A stretch of DNA of 64,000 nt from Bacteroidales bacterium (GTDB lineage Bacteria; Bacteroidota; Bacteroidia; Bacteroidales; F082): positions 1 to 64,000 of the forward strand of contig JAFZKP010000009.1 of the NCBI GenBank assembly GCA_017553625.1, given 5' to 3'. The notes under the pieces are model-generated. The model saw only the letters and a program-made list of their open reading frames with translations, ran no database searches and was not told where the DNA came from. Numbering within the stretch: the first letter of the stretch is position 1; every line of letters begins with the position of its first letter. This document shows positions 1-8,272 of the stretch, piece after piece. The position numbers and the translations under genes were made by a program.

Positions 1-267
1 GCGGGATAAATCGTCGCATCCCGTTGCGCCAACGCATGCGTTGGCGCTATCGGATAAATCATCACATCCCGTTGGGACAAGGCACGCCTTGTCCAATAAT
101 AAAACCAGCGCCGAGTCAGCATCGTGTTGCATCAGGCTGTCAATGCACAAAAGGTTTCCGTCGAAGGAAAACGGCAGGGGCTGCGGCTCCACAACGGGCT
201 CGGGCTGCTTCGCACAGGAGAGAAGCAACCCGCTGAAAGCTATTATCGTGATGAAAACCCCTCTCAT
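1..267 (-). CDS. Lipoprotein, N-terminal part only (runs off the window start), with in-frame palindromic repeats
   Basis: On the minus strand an ATG at 267 opens 89 codons that stay open to base 1, so the 3' end lies outside the window. The first 18 residues are a lipoprotein signal ending in LLLSC, then a Pro/Glu-rich linker. The segment IDSLMQHDADSALVLLLD resembles helices of Bacteroidales TPR-type lipoproteins (typical wording 'PDSALxLL'), but this is only a resemblance. The following residues (DKACLVPTGCDDLS, then DSANACVGATGCDDLS) are translations of two palindromic repeat units of 48 bp period, not normal protein sequence. The gene may therefore be disrupted or repeat-extended. It lies 46 bp downstream of DPP4 on the same strand, separated by a hairpin repeat. 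Function unknown. Confidence 0.6.
   Translation of the reverse strand, partial: MRGVFITIIAFSGLLLSCAKQPEPVVEPQPLPFSFDGNLLCIDSLMQHDADSALVLLLDKACLVPTGCDDLSDSANACVGATGCDDLSR
4..94. repeat. Two tandem 48-bp units, each a 23-bp direct repeat plus a perfect or near-perfect palindrome, inside a coding frame
   Basis: GGATAAATC(G/A)TC(G/A)CATCCCGTTG occurs at 4-26 and 52-74 (two differences). Each copy is followed by a different palindrome: 26-47 (GCGCCAACGCA and its complement, 22 bp, perfect) and 75-94 (GGACAAGGC, AC, GCCTTGTCC). The 48-bp period is a multiple of three, so the overlapping lipoprotein frame stays open. It looks like a dispersed intergenic palindrome family that has entered a gene; the array may continue to the left of the window. 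Confidence 0.75.
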
Positions 268-275
268 ATTGTATG

Positions 276-303
276 GTAGGGGCGAATCATCATTCGCCCC
301 TAC
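276..303. repeat. Palindromic repeat GTAGGGGCGAAT...ATTCGCCCCTAC
   Basis: A 12-bp inverted repeat (GTAGGGGCGAAT / ATTCGCCCCTAC) with a CATC loop sits between the start of the partial lipoprotein and the end of DPP4. A near-identical copy lies at 37801-37830, between the convergent priA and exbD ends. It could act as a transcript-end hairpin, but there is no clean T-tract. Confidence 0.8.
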
Positions 304-313
304 AACAACATTT

Positions 314-2455
314 TTACAAATTATCTTTAAAATACTGCGTAATCTTCATAATCAAATGCGCTCTGTCAGGACCGTAAACGTTATGGTCGTGGCCAGGGTA
401 CACAAAGTAATCCATGAGTTTTCCGTTGTGGATGGCGTTCTCAACAAAACTCAGGCTGTGCTGCCAAACCACAGTCGGGTCGGTGGTGCAGTGTATTATG
501 AGAAGTTTGCCTTCGAGCTTGTCGGTCTTGTTGTCGAGAGCCGTCAGCTCATAGCCTTCAGGGTTCTCGTCAGGAGTGTCCATATAACGCTCGCCGTACA
601 TGATTTCATAGTATTTCCAGTTGATGACAGGACCGCCTGCCACGCTCACCTTGAACGTCTCAGGATAATTGATTTTCAATGATGTCGACATGAATCCGCC
701 GTAGCTCCAGCCGTCGCTGCCGATGCGTTCAGGGTCGACGTATGGCTTGGTCTTGAGGTATTCGATACCTGCCATCTGGTCGTGCATCTCCATCTGTCCG
801 CACTGACGGTGAATGACCTGTTCGAAAGCCTCGCCACGGTCAGCCGAACCTCTGTTGTCGACGGTGAAAACGATGAATCCCTCCTGTGCGAGGTAGTTGA
901 GGTAGATACCTGCTCCAGCAAGCCATGAATCGGTGATAAGCTGTGCGTGCGGACCTCCGTAAACGTAAACAATCACTGGATATTTCTTGCTCGCATCGAA
1001 GTTGTAAGGCTTGATGATACGTGTGTAAAGAGCCTGTCCGTCCTCCGACTTGATGGTGTCGAGTTCCGTCACACCGAGATTGTAGTCTTTCAACGGGTTC
1101 TCAGCTAAATAAAGCGGTGCGAAGAATCTGCCTTTTTCGTCTTGGATGTCAACGGCTCTCGGCACGTCGGTGCTTGAATAGAAGTCGAGGAAGTAATGGC
1201 CGGTCTTGCTCGGAATCACGCTGTGTGTGCCGTGTTTTCTGGTGATTTTCAATTTCTTGCCGTTTTTCAGGTTCACCTTGTAGAAATGACGCTGCAGCGG
1301 ACTGACCTCGGTCGAGGTGTAATACGCGTTGCCGTTGCCGTCGAATCCGTCAAATGAGGTGACGACGTAATTGCCTTTTTCTATCTGTCTCGCCTTCAAA
1401 GTCTTGGTGTTATGCAGCCAAAGATGATAATAGCCGTCGCGTTGTGCAAGCCATACAAACTCGGTGGTGCTGCCTGGCAGGAAATGTGCAGGTCCCTGTG
1501 GTTCAACATATTGCGCATCCTCGTCGTGGAAGATGGTCTTGTTGAAGTCGCCGTTCAAGGCATTGTATTCGTTGAAGTTGAGCGTGTCCTGACCGCGGTT
1601 CAGGATGCCGATGTAAATCTTCTCGTTGTCGTTGTTCCAGGTGATGGCGGTGAGGTAATGCTCCTCGGGCTCGCCGGTCTTCATCACCACGTCGGTGCCA
1701 GCAGCAATGTCGTAAACGTGAAGTTTTACTATGTGCGAAGTCATGCCCGCCATAGGATATTTTATCGGTTTCTCCGTGGCGATGCGTGTCGTGATGTCGA
1801 CGAGCGGATAGTCTGTCACCATGCTCTCATCCATCAGATAATAGGCGAGTTTGTTGCCGTCAGGCGACCAGAAGATGCCGCCGTCGATGGCGAACTCGTT
1901 GCGGTGTACCGACTGTCCTGCTATGACATGCTCAGGATTCTCGGTCAGTCTTAATGTCCTGTCGCCGTCGGCGATGTAAAGGTCGTTGCCGATGGTGTAG
2001 GCGACCCTCATCGAAGCCTCGTTAAGGCTGATGTTTTCTGCGTTTGCCGGAAACGCCGTGACTTTCTTGACGGCTTTCCCGCTGACATTCAATTTATAAA
2101 GGACGATGTTGCTGTCGTCACTCATCTTGTAGAAATAACCGTTGTCAACATCCATCCACGTGATGTTTGGCAGTCTCTTGAAATCACCGATTCCGTTGTC
2201 TTTTGCGATACCGTTGGCTTGGTCTAATGTGAGAAGCGAATGCGACGATTTCTCGCCCGGCGACTGGTATCTCAGCTCGTCGCCTTCCGTGAAGACATAT
2301 TTGTCGGTGCTGCCCAACCATTTGTAACTCTTTCCTACCGGATAAACGCTGCGGTTGTTGTACGAAGCGTCTTCAGGTGTCAACATTTTCTTTTCCTGTG
2401 CAAATGATGTGAAAACCAACATCAATGCAATGATTGTGATAATTGATTTTTTCAT
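314..2455 (-). CDS. Dipeptidyl-peptidase IV (S9B family prolyl peptidase), secreted
   Basis: A 713-residue serine peptidase that removes X-Pro dipeptides from peptide N-termini, acting in the periplasm or on the surface. The first 19 residues are a Sec signal ending in TSFAQ. Residues about 40-450 form the beta-propeller region. The C-terminal alpha/beta-hydrolase domain shows the nucleophile motif GWSYGG (Ser584), the acid in TTDPTV (Asp659) and the base in GHDHNVYGPDR (His691), in the order and spacing expected for S9 enzymes. Length fits Bacteroidales DPP4 (about 720). In the Porphyromonas relatives this enzyme serves amino-acid acquisition from host or dietary protein. Monocistronic, or co-transcribed with the partial lipoprotein downstream. 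Confidence 0.95.
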   Translation of the reverse strand: MKKSIITIIALMLVFTSFAQEKKMLTPEDASYNNRSVYPVGKSYKWLGSTDKYVFTEGDELRYQSPGEKSSHSLLTLDQANGIAKDNGIGDFKRLPNITWMDVDNGYFYKMSDDSNIVLYKLNVSGKAVKKVTAFPANAENISLNEASMRVAYTIGNDLYIADGDRTLRLTENPEHVIAGQSVHRNEFAIDGGIFWSPDGNKLAYYLMDESMVTDYPLVDITTRIATEKPIKYPMAGMTSHIVKLHVYDIAAGTDVVMKTGEPEEHYLTAITWNNDNEKIYIGILNRGQDTLNFNEYNALNGDFNKTIFHDEDAQYVEPQGPAHFLPGSTTEFVWLAQRDGYYHLWLHNTKTLKARQIEKGNYVVTSFDGFDGNGNAYYTSTEVSPLQRHFYKVNLKNGKKLKITRKHGTHSVIPSKTGHYFLDFYSSTDVPRAVDIQDEKGRFFAPLYLAENPLKDYNLGVTELDTIKSEDGQALYTRIIKPYNFDASKKYPVIVYVYGGPHAQLITDSWLAGAGIYLNYLAQEGFIVFTVDNRGSADRGEAFEQVIHRQCGQMEMHDQMAGIEYLKTKPYVDPERIGSDGWSYGGFMSTSLKINYPETFKVSVAGGPVINWKYYEIMYGERYMDTPDENPEGYELTALDNKTDKLEGKLLIIHCTTDPTVVWQHSLSFVENAIHNGKLMDYFVYPGHDHNVYGPDRAHLIMKITQYFKDNL

Positions 2456-2687
2456 ATTTTTAATAGTTTAGTTTATTCCTTTGAGTTTCCTCGCACTTCG
2501 TGCTCGGAATGATAACTTTTTTGTTAGTATTATGGCGCGGCTTGCAGGTCCCTACAAAATATAATGTCTCATCATACCGCGCCTCAAGATTTCTCCTTTT
2601 GTTTTGTCATTCCGAGCGAAGCGAGGAATCTTGTCATGACACTTCAATCTTGTCAATCTTGTTAGTCCTGTCTAAAAAATAATCCTG
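2456..2687. other. Gene-free gap with two oppositely oriented CATTCCGAGC-type repeats
   Basis: The 232 bp between the DPP4 start and the end of the GGGP-synthase gene have no credible gene. They contain one clear copy of the CATTCCGAGCGAAGCGAG repeat (2606-2631) and a reversed, diverged copy around 2486-2512 (TCCTCGCACTTCGTGCTCGGAATGA). I could not see a convincing TAnnTTTG promoter for DPP4. Confidence 0.6.
2606..2631 (+). repeat. Dispersed 26-bp repeat, CATTCCGAGCGAAGCGAG family
   Basis: The 26 bases are identical to 42139-42164 inside tatD and similar to 40243-40268 beside tRNA-Ser. The core GAGCGAAGCGAGG is partly self-complementary. The family is seen in many Bacteroidota genomes (from memory); no mobility gene accompanies it here. 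Confidence 0.8.
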
Positions 2688-3416
2688 TCAAACCCTGTGT
2701 ATTGCCTCCGCAAACCTCATCAGCATCTCGGGCTCCTTCTCAAACGCCGTCCCGATGACGATGATGTCGGCCCCGGCTTTGACAGCGTCAGCTGCCATCT
2801 CCGGCGTTTTTATGCCTCCTCCCACGATGAGCGGAATGGAAATCATCTGTCTTACCTTCGAAATCATGCTTGTCGAGACTTGTATTTCCGCGCCTGAACC
2901 CGCTTCAAGGTATATCAGCTTCAGCCCGAGCATCTCGCCGGCGAGCGCGGTGCACATCGCTATGTCGTCTTTGTCGTGCGGTATCGGCGTCGTGTCGCTC
3001 ATGTATGAAACCGACGTCGCCTTGCCGCTGTCGATGAGCATGTAACCCGTCGGGATGATTTCATTGCCGTATAATTTCAGGTACGGCGCCGCGATGACAT
3101 GCCGCCCGATGAGCATCTCCGGATTCCTTCCCGAAATCAGCGACAAAAGCAGAAACCCGTCGCAATACTTGCTGATTTGCAACGAGTTGCCTGGAAATAT
3201 CAAAACCGGGATGTCCGAGTTCGCCTTTATCACCTTGATGCAGTGCTCAAGACTGTCGGTGGTCAATAGGCTGCCTCCTACGAAAAAGAAATCCACGTCG
3301 GCGGCGTTGGCGCTGTCGACAATCGACTTGATTTGCACGTCGGTCGGCTTGTCGGGATCTATCAGTACCGCTAACTTTTTGCGTGTTTTATCTTGAAACT
3401 TGTCGTATAATGCCAT
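2688..3416 (-). CDS. Geranylgeranylglyceryl/heptaprenylglyceryl phosphate synthase (PcrB/GGGPS family)
   Basis: A 242-residue TIM-barrel prenyltransferase predicted to join sn-glycerol-1-phosphate to a polyprenyl diphosphate by an ether bond. Family marks: LIDPDKP near residue 20, FVGGSL near 46, YLEAGSGA near 170 for the glycerol phosphate pocket, and the phosphate-binding GGGI and GADIIVIGTA strands near 200 and 217. No signal peptide, so cytosolic. Homologues with GGGPS activity are known in Bacteroidota, but their lipid product in these bacteria is not settled; the chain length cannot be read from the sequence by eye. It follows the sensor kinase on the same strand after 61 bp, where a near-consensus box (TAATTTCG, 3435-3442) suggests its own promoter. 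Confidence 0.88.
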   Translation of the reverse strand: MALYDKFQDKTRKKLAVLIDPDKPTDVQIKSIVDSANAADVDFFFVGGSLLTTDSLEHCIKVIKANSDIPVLIFPGNSLQISKYCDGFLLLSLISGRNPEMLIGRHVIAAPYLKLYGNEIIPTGYMLIDSGKATSVSYMSDTTPIPHDKDDIAMCTALAGEMLGLKLIYLEAGSGAEIQVSTSMISKVRQMISIPLIVGGGIKTPEMAADAVKAGADIIVIGTAFEKEPEMLMRFAEAIHRV

Positions 3417-3477
3417 GATGATTATTTTGAACCACGAAATTACAACATTTTATTTTATGAGAAGCCTGATTCACGAA

Positions 3478-4983
3478 TTATTTTTTCAGCACGATTCTGA
3501 GTGTGGTGCCTTGTCCGATGACGCTGTTTTTAACGAAAATCTTGCCTTTGTGGTAGTTCTCGACGATGCGTTTTGCCAACGAAAGCCCTAAGCCCCAGCC
3601 GCGTTTCTTCGAGGTGTAGCCAGGCTTGAAAATTTGTGTGTACATCGAACGAGGAAGTCCTTTGCCGGTGTCGGTGATGTCGATGAAGACATTGGTCGCG
3701 TCTTCCGTCAGCTCCACCGTCAGCTTGCCCTTGTCTGTCATGGCGTCGATGGCATTTTTTGTGAGGTTCTCCAAAACCCAGCTGAACAATGCTGCATTCA
3801 ATGGTATAACTATCTCTCTTACAGGGAGTTGTATGTCGAATTCAAATTTCGACGAGAATCGGCGCTGCAGGTATTTCATGGTCTTGTCGACCGTCGCGAC
3901 GACATCTGTCGGCTCCAAAGTCGGGATAGAACCTATCTTTGAGAAACGCTCCGTGATGGTGTTCAGCCTGTCGATATCGTATTCCATCTCCGATGTGCCG
4001 ATGAACGGTTTCTCCTCCATTTTCAGCAACTCGACCCATCCCATCAGCGAGCTGAGCGGCGTCCCTATCTGATGCGCCGTCTCCTTCGCCATGCCTGCCC
4101 ATACCTGGTTTTGCTCCGAACGCCTAACGTAGCTGAACAAAAGGTACGCTAAAAATGCAAACAAAGCGAAAATCAATATCTGGACGATGGGGTAGAACTT
4201 CATCTGCAAAAGCAAATCTGAACTTCTGTAATAAATGTAAACTTTGTTGTTGTCGATGTAGTTCACCTTTATCGGGAAATTCTCTTCCTGCATTATATGT
4301 ATTTGATTGTCAACAAATTGCTTGTCCTGCATCTTTACCGAATCAAGATTTCCGTAAGCCAGAATCCTGTTGTCGGTGCTGTCCACTATGATGACTGGCG
4401 CCCCGACAGCGTTGTCGGTAACGTCGTTGATGAAAAGCTTGAACAAATCGTCAAGAACGCCCTTTAACTCAGTGTAAATCAACGATTCATTGTAGATGAG
4501 CCACTCGGTTTTACCGAAAAGGTCGATTTTTATAGGCTGGTAAACATTGAACTCCTTCTGCATCTCTTCGTCGAAGATTTTCTTGTCTTTCAGATGCTCT
4601 GGCATGTTGATTGACAGGTCTATTTTTCTGTCGTTGTCAATAATCACAACAGGAATGCTGATGTTGCTCTGTATGATGTCAAGGTAAATTGAGGTGTTCT
4701 CGTTTGGTCCGGCTTCGAGAAAACTTTCGTACGCTTTTGCCAGCAATTGCACGCGTTTCTGCTCTTGCTCGCTAACCTCGTTGAAGAATTTTTTTGTGTA
4801 ATTCATCAGCTCGGCATGGCTCTGCACCGCCTCAGCCCACATCTCAATCTGCTTCGATTCCTGCTCGGCAAAGCGTTTTACCAAAAAGTTTGTGTAATTT
4901 ATTGAAATACCGATGATTACAATTGCTAATATCGCCAAAGCGATTTTCCATCTCTTTTTTTGTATGTAAATGTTCGTTTTCAT
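3478..4983 (-). CDS. Membrane-bound sensor histidine kinase, orphan
   Basis: About 501 residues from the ATG at 4983; the frame also has two GTG codons just upstream (4989, 4986), which I think less likely. One transmembrane helix near residues 12-30 and a second near 260-285 enclose an extracytoplasmic sensor region of about 230 residues of no recognised family. The kinase core shows the H-box AKETAHQIGTPLSSL with phospho-acceptor His304, the N-box ENLTKNAIDAM, and ATP-lid motifs DTGKGL and GWGLGLSLAKR. No HAMP domain is obvious. No response regulator is adjacent, so its partner is elsewhere. It is divergent from leuS. What it senses is unknown. Confidence 0.9.
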   Translation of the reverse strand: MKTNIYIQKKRWKIALAILAIVIIGISINYTNFLVKRFAEQESKQIEMWAEAVQSHAELMNYTKKFFNEVSEQEQKRVQLLAKAYESFLEAGPNENTSIYLDIIQSNISIPVVIIDNDRKIDLSINMPEHLKDKKIFDEEMQKEFNVYQPIKIDLFGKTEWLIYNESLIYTELKGVLDDLFKLFINDVTDNAVGAPVIIVDSTDNRILAYGNLDSVKMQDKQFVDNQIHIMQEENFPIKVNYIDNNKVYIYYRSSDLLLQMKFYPIVQILIFALFAFLAYLLFSYVRRSEQNQVWAGMAKETAHQIGTPLSSLMGWVELLKMEEKPFIGTSEMEYDIDRLNTITERFSKIGSIPTLEPTDVVATVDKTMKYLQRRFSSKFEFDIQLPVREIVIPLNAALFSWVLENLTKNAIDAMTDKGKLTVELTEDATNVFIDITDTGKGLPRSMYTQIFKPGYTSKKRGWGLGLSLAKRIVENYHKGKIFVKNSVIGQGTTLRIVLKK

Positions 4984-5080
4984 CACCACAAAAATACAAA
5001 ATTTTTAATTAATAAAGGTGTGTAGCGAAAAATGTTGTAATTTTACGCGCTTTTTTAAACGGGAAAATTTTAGATTTATT

Positions 5081-8000
5081 ATGGAATATAATTTTGAAGA
5101 AATCGAGAAAAAATGGCAGGAATACTGGCGTGAAAACAAGGTGTATCAGGTTGAGATAGACCACAATAAGCCGAAATTTTATGTTTTGGATATGTTTCCG
5201 TATCCTTCGGGCGCGGGACTTCATGTCGGTCATCCTCTTGGATATATCGCATCGGATATCTACGCCCGCTACAAGCGTTTGAAAGGCTTCAACGTGCTTC
5301 ACCCGATGGGCTACGACGCCTACGGACTTCCGGCGGAACAGTATGCCATCCAGACTGGAACGCATCCGGCAATCACGACGGAGAAAAACATCAACCGCTA
5401 TCGTGAGCAGATGGATAAAATCGGTTTCTGCTACGACTGGAACCGCGAGGTGCGCACCAGCGACCCTCATTATTATAAATGGACGCAATGGACGTTCATC
5501 CAGCTTTTCAATTCTTACTATTGCAACCAGGCGAAACAGGCGCGTCCTATCGCCGAACTCGTTGATGTCTTCAGCAAACAAGGCACAGAAGATCTCGATG
5601 TGGCTTGCACTAAACTGTTGAGCTTCACTGCAGCCGAATGGAACGCGATGAGCGAGAAGGAACAGCAGGAAACGCTGATGAACTACCGTTTGGCATATCT
5701 CGCCGACACTATGGTCAACTGGTGCCCAGAGCTTGGCACAGTGCTCGCCAACGACGAGGTCCAAGACGGACTTTCCGTGCGCGGTGGCTATCCCGTCATC
5801 CGTAAGTCAATGAAACAGTGGCTGCTGCGTATCACCGCATACGCTGAACGTCTCCTCCAAGGTCTCGAGACCCTCGACTGGACTGAGTCAATAAAAGACG
5901 TACAGCGTAACTGGATAGGCAAGTCAATGGGTGCATCCGTTTTCTTCACAGTTGCTGATAAAGATATTTATTTTGAGGTCTTTACAACACGTGCCGACAC
6001 ATTGTTCGGTGTCACTTTCATGGTGCTTGCTCCTGAACACGAGATGATTGACCAGCTCACCACCGACGAACAGCGCGCCGCTGTTAAGGAATACGTCACC
6101 TGGGCGAAAAACCGCTCAGAACGTGAGCGTATGTCGGAAGTTAAGAAGGTGAGCGGTGTGTTCACAGGCTCCTACGCCGTCAACCCGTTCAACGGCACCC
6201 GCATCCCGATTTGGATTTCAGACTATGTCCTCATGGGCTACGGCACCGGCGCCATCATGGCAGTGCCGGCTCACGACAGCCGTGACTTTGCCTTCGCGCG
6301 TCATTTCAACCTCCCAATCATTCAGGTGGTTGCAAAACCTGGCGAGGAGCCGTCAGACCCTGCCACGTGGAGCGAGTCGTTCGACGCGAAAGAGGGCGTG
6401 CTCGTGAATTCGGAGTTCCTCAACGGTCTCACAGTGAAGCAGGCTATTCTAAAGATGATAGAGGAACTTGAAAAACGTGGCATAGGCAAAGGCAAAACCA
6501 ACTATCGTCTCCGTGACGCCATCTTTAGCCGTCAGCGCTACTGGGGTGAGCCGTTCCCGATTTATTACAAGGACGGGATGCCTTACGCAATGGATGTCAA
6601 TAAGTTACCTCTTGAATTGCCTTCCATCGACGCGTACAAACCTACCGAGACTGGTGAGCCGCCGCTGGCACGCGCAAAGAACTGGGTCACAGAGGAAGGT
6701 TATCCAATTGAGACAAACACAATGCCTGGTTTTGCCGGCTCAAGCGGCTACTATCTCCGCTATATGGACCCGCACAACGAGAACGAATATTTCTCCAAAG
6801 AAGCCAATAATTACTGGCAAAACGTCGACCTCTACATCGGTGGCGCAGAGCATGCGACAGGTCACTTGATTTATTCACGTTTCTGGAACAAATTCTTGTT
6901 CGACCTCGGAATCGCTTGCAAAGATGAGCCGTTCCAGAAGATGGTGAACCAGGGAATGATACAGGGACGTTCAAGCATCGCCTACCGCGTCAATATGGAG
7001 AAGATGTGCGAGGATCTTGTGTGGAAGTTGTTGAAAGACAAACAGATGGGCGTTGAGTTTGAACGCGACCACAAAGACGGTCACCGTCGTTTCGACTTCT
7101 TCTGCCCCGAAAAAGGTCTGCTTATCGAAATCAACAGGATGGATAGCTTGGAAAAAGTTGCCGAGCCGTGGCGTCAGTTCGCCGATGAGAAAGGCTACAA
7201 GCTTCTCATGATTCCAATCGTTGATGTCGTTAACGATTTCGAGCAGGGAACCGACTATGTCGAACAGCGTATCAAAGATTTCATCGCCGGTAAGGATATG
7301 CCTGCATTTGTTGATGGTGTGGCGTATAGCAGAGGCCCGATGTTCATTTCCAAGAACTGCAAGGACCGTGAGCTGTTCAGCAACCCGATTTTGGTAGATA
7401 TCAACATCGTACATAACGATATCCTTGATACAGAAGCGTTTAAAGCTTGGCGTGATGACCTCAAAGACGCTCAGTTTATCTATGAAAAAGACAAGGACGG
7501 CAACGACATTTTCGTCTGCGACTGGATGATTGAAAAAATGTCGAAATCGAAATTCAATGTCCAGAATCCTGACGATTTGGTCGCAAAATACGGTGCTGAC
7601 ACTCTGCGTCTCTATGAGATGTTCCTCGGTCCTCTCGAGCAGTCCAAGCCATGGGATACCCAAGGAATTGAAGGCACTTTCCGCTTCCTGAAAAAGTTCT
7701 GGAAACTGTATTCGGAGATAAGCGACGAGCCTGCTACAAAAGAAGAGCTGAAGGTTTTGCACAAGCTCATCAAGAAAGAGGAAGAAGACATTGAGCGTAT
7801 ATCGTTCAACACCGTCGTCTCAGCTTTCATGATTTGCGTCAACGAACTGACCGATATGAAATGCAACAAACGCGAGATTTTAGAGCCTATGGCAATCATG
7901 ATTTCGCCTTACGCACCTCATATCGCCGAAGAGCTCTGGCATCAGATGGGTCACAACGACAGCGTCGTCAACCAGCGTTTCCCTGAGTTTGATGAGAAAA

Positions 8001-8203
8001 ACGTGGTCGAGAACACATTCCTCTATCCGGTCTCGTTCAACGGCAAGAAACGTTTTGACCTCGAGTTGCCTCTCGACATGAAGCAGGACGGAGTGCAAAA
8101 TGCGGTCGTCAACGCGCCTGAAGCCAAGAAATGGCTCGAAGGCGTCACCATCCGCAAGGTCATTTTCATCCCTAAGAAGATCATCAACATTGTGGTTGGC
8201 TAA
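5081..8203 (+). CDS. leuS: Leucyl-tRNA synthetase with an inserted DUF559-like (PD-(D/E)XK) domain
   Basis: Charges tRNA-Leu with leucine. I place the start at the ATG at 5081 ([12 protein letters not shown]), giving 1040 residues; the in-frame codons upstream do not look like protein. Visible signatures: the class I HIGH motif as HVGH (48-51) after PYPSGAG, the CP1 editing domain (about 240-420) with [13 protein letters not shown], and KMSKS (819-823). The enzyme is about 100 residues longer than Bacteroides LeuRS (about 940). The excess is residues about 639-752, between [13 protein letters not shown] and PMFIS. This part reads like a DUF559/Vsr-type domain: [33 protein letters not shown], then a helix-strand ending KGYKLLMIP. 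The rest of the catalytic core looks intact, so the enzyme is probably active. Confidence 0.96.
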   Translation: MEYNFEEIEKKWQEYWRENKVYQVEIDHNKPKFYVLDMFPYPSGAGLHVGHPLGYIASDIYARYKRLKGFNVLHPMGYDAYGLPAEQYAIQTGTHPAITTEKNINRYREQMDKIGFCYDWNREVRTSDPHYYKWTQWTFIQLFNSYYCNQAKQARPIAELVDVFSKQGTEDLDVACTKLLSFTAAEWNAMSEKEQQETLMNYRLAYLADTMVNWCPELGTVLANDEVQDGLSVRGGYPVIRKSMKQWLLRITAYAERLLQGLETLDWTESIKDVQRNWIGKSMGASVFFTVADKDIYFEVFTTRADTLFGVTFMVLAPEHEMIDQLTTDEQRAAVKEYVTWAKNRSERERMSEVKKVSGVFTGSYAVNPFNGTRIPIWISDYVLMGYGTGAIMAVPAHDSRDFAFARHFNLPIIQVVAKPGEEPSDPATWSESFDAKEGVLVNSEFLNGLTVKQAILKMIEELEKRGIGKGKTNYRLRDAIFSRQRYWGEPFPIYYKDGMPYAMDVNKLPLELPSIDAYKPTETGEPPLARAKNWVTEEGYPIETNTMPGFAGSSGYYLRYMDPHNENEYFSKEANNYWQNVDLYIGGAEHATGHLIYSRFWNKFLFDLGIACKDEPFQKMVNQGMIQGRSSIAYRVNMEKMCEDLVWKLLKDKQMGVEFERDHKDGHRRFDFFCPEKGLLIEINRMDSLEKVAEPWRQFADEKGYKLLMIPIVDVVNDFEQGTDYVEQRIKDFIAGKDMPAFVDGVAYSRGPMFISKNCKDRELFSNPILVDINIVHNDILDTEAFKAWRDDLKDAQFIYEKDKDGNDIFVCDWMIEKMSKSKFNVQNPDDLVAKYGADTLRLYEMFLGPLEQSKPWDTQGIEGTFRFLKKFWKLYSEISDEPATKEELKVLHKLIKKEEEDIERISFNTVVSAFMICVNELTDMKCNKREILEPMAIMISPYAPHIAEELWHQMGHNDSVVNQRFPEFDEKNVVENTFLYPVSFNGKKRFDLELPLDMKQDGVQNAVVNAPEAKKWLEGVTIRKVIFIPKKIINIVVG
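6995..7336 (+). other. Inserted DUF559/Vsr-like domain within leuS
   Basis: Codes for LeuRS residues about 639-752. The order of elements matches DUF559 endonuclease-like proteins: an N-terminal helix with Glu ([13 protein letters not shown]), a basic strand (VEFERDH), the core [16 protein letters not shown] with Asp672 and Glu683, then a helix and strand ([13 protein letters not shown]) and a final helix ([10 protein letters not shown]). The usual DUF559 ending 'IELDG..H' is here IEIN, so a metal ligand is changed and nuclease activity is doubtful. It lies just before the segment leading to KMSKS, where LeuRS family members tolerate insertions. Confidence 0.7.
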
Positions 8204-8225
8204 TCACACAATCGAAGCAGTGTAA

Positions 8226-8245
8226 AGACGCGATTCATCGCGTCT
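8226..8245. repeat. Palindrome AGACGCGAT-TC-ATCGCGTCT between leuS and the fucosidase
   Basis: A perfect 9-bp inverted repeat with a 2-base loop in the 69-bp gap after leuS. It belongs to the same style of short GC-rich palindromes as 52891-52916 (TAGAGACGCG...CACGTCTCTA). There is no T-tract directly after it, so a terminator role is uncertain. Confidence 0.75.
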
Positions 8246-8272
8246 CTCAGTTTCAAACGAATGTGTAGAAAC

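Noticed and set aside
41-682. 213-residue plus-strand frame over the DPP4 end
   Set aside because: Antisense to the lipoprotein and DPP4 genes, crosses a palindromic repeat and has no protein-like motif.
4989-4996. TATTTTTG on the minus strand just before the sensor kinase start
   Set aside because: It matches the -7 consensus but lies only 6 bp before the ATG with no -33 partner, which would demand a leaderless mRNA; not strong enough to list.
5009-5764. 251-residue minus-strand frame opposite leuS
   Set aside because: Antisense to the highly conserved N-terminal part of LeuRS; no start context or motif.
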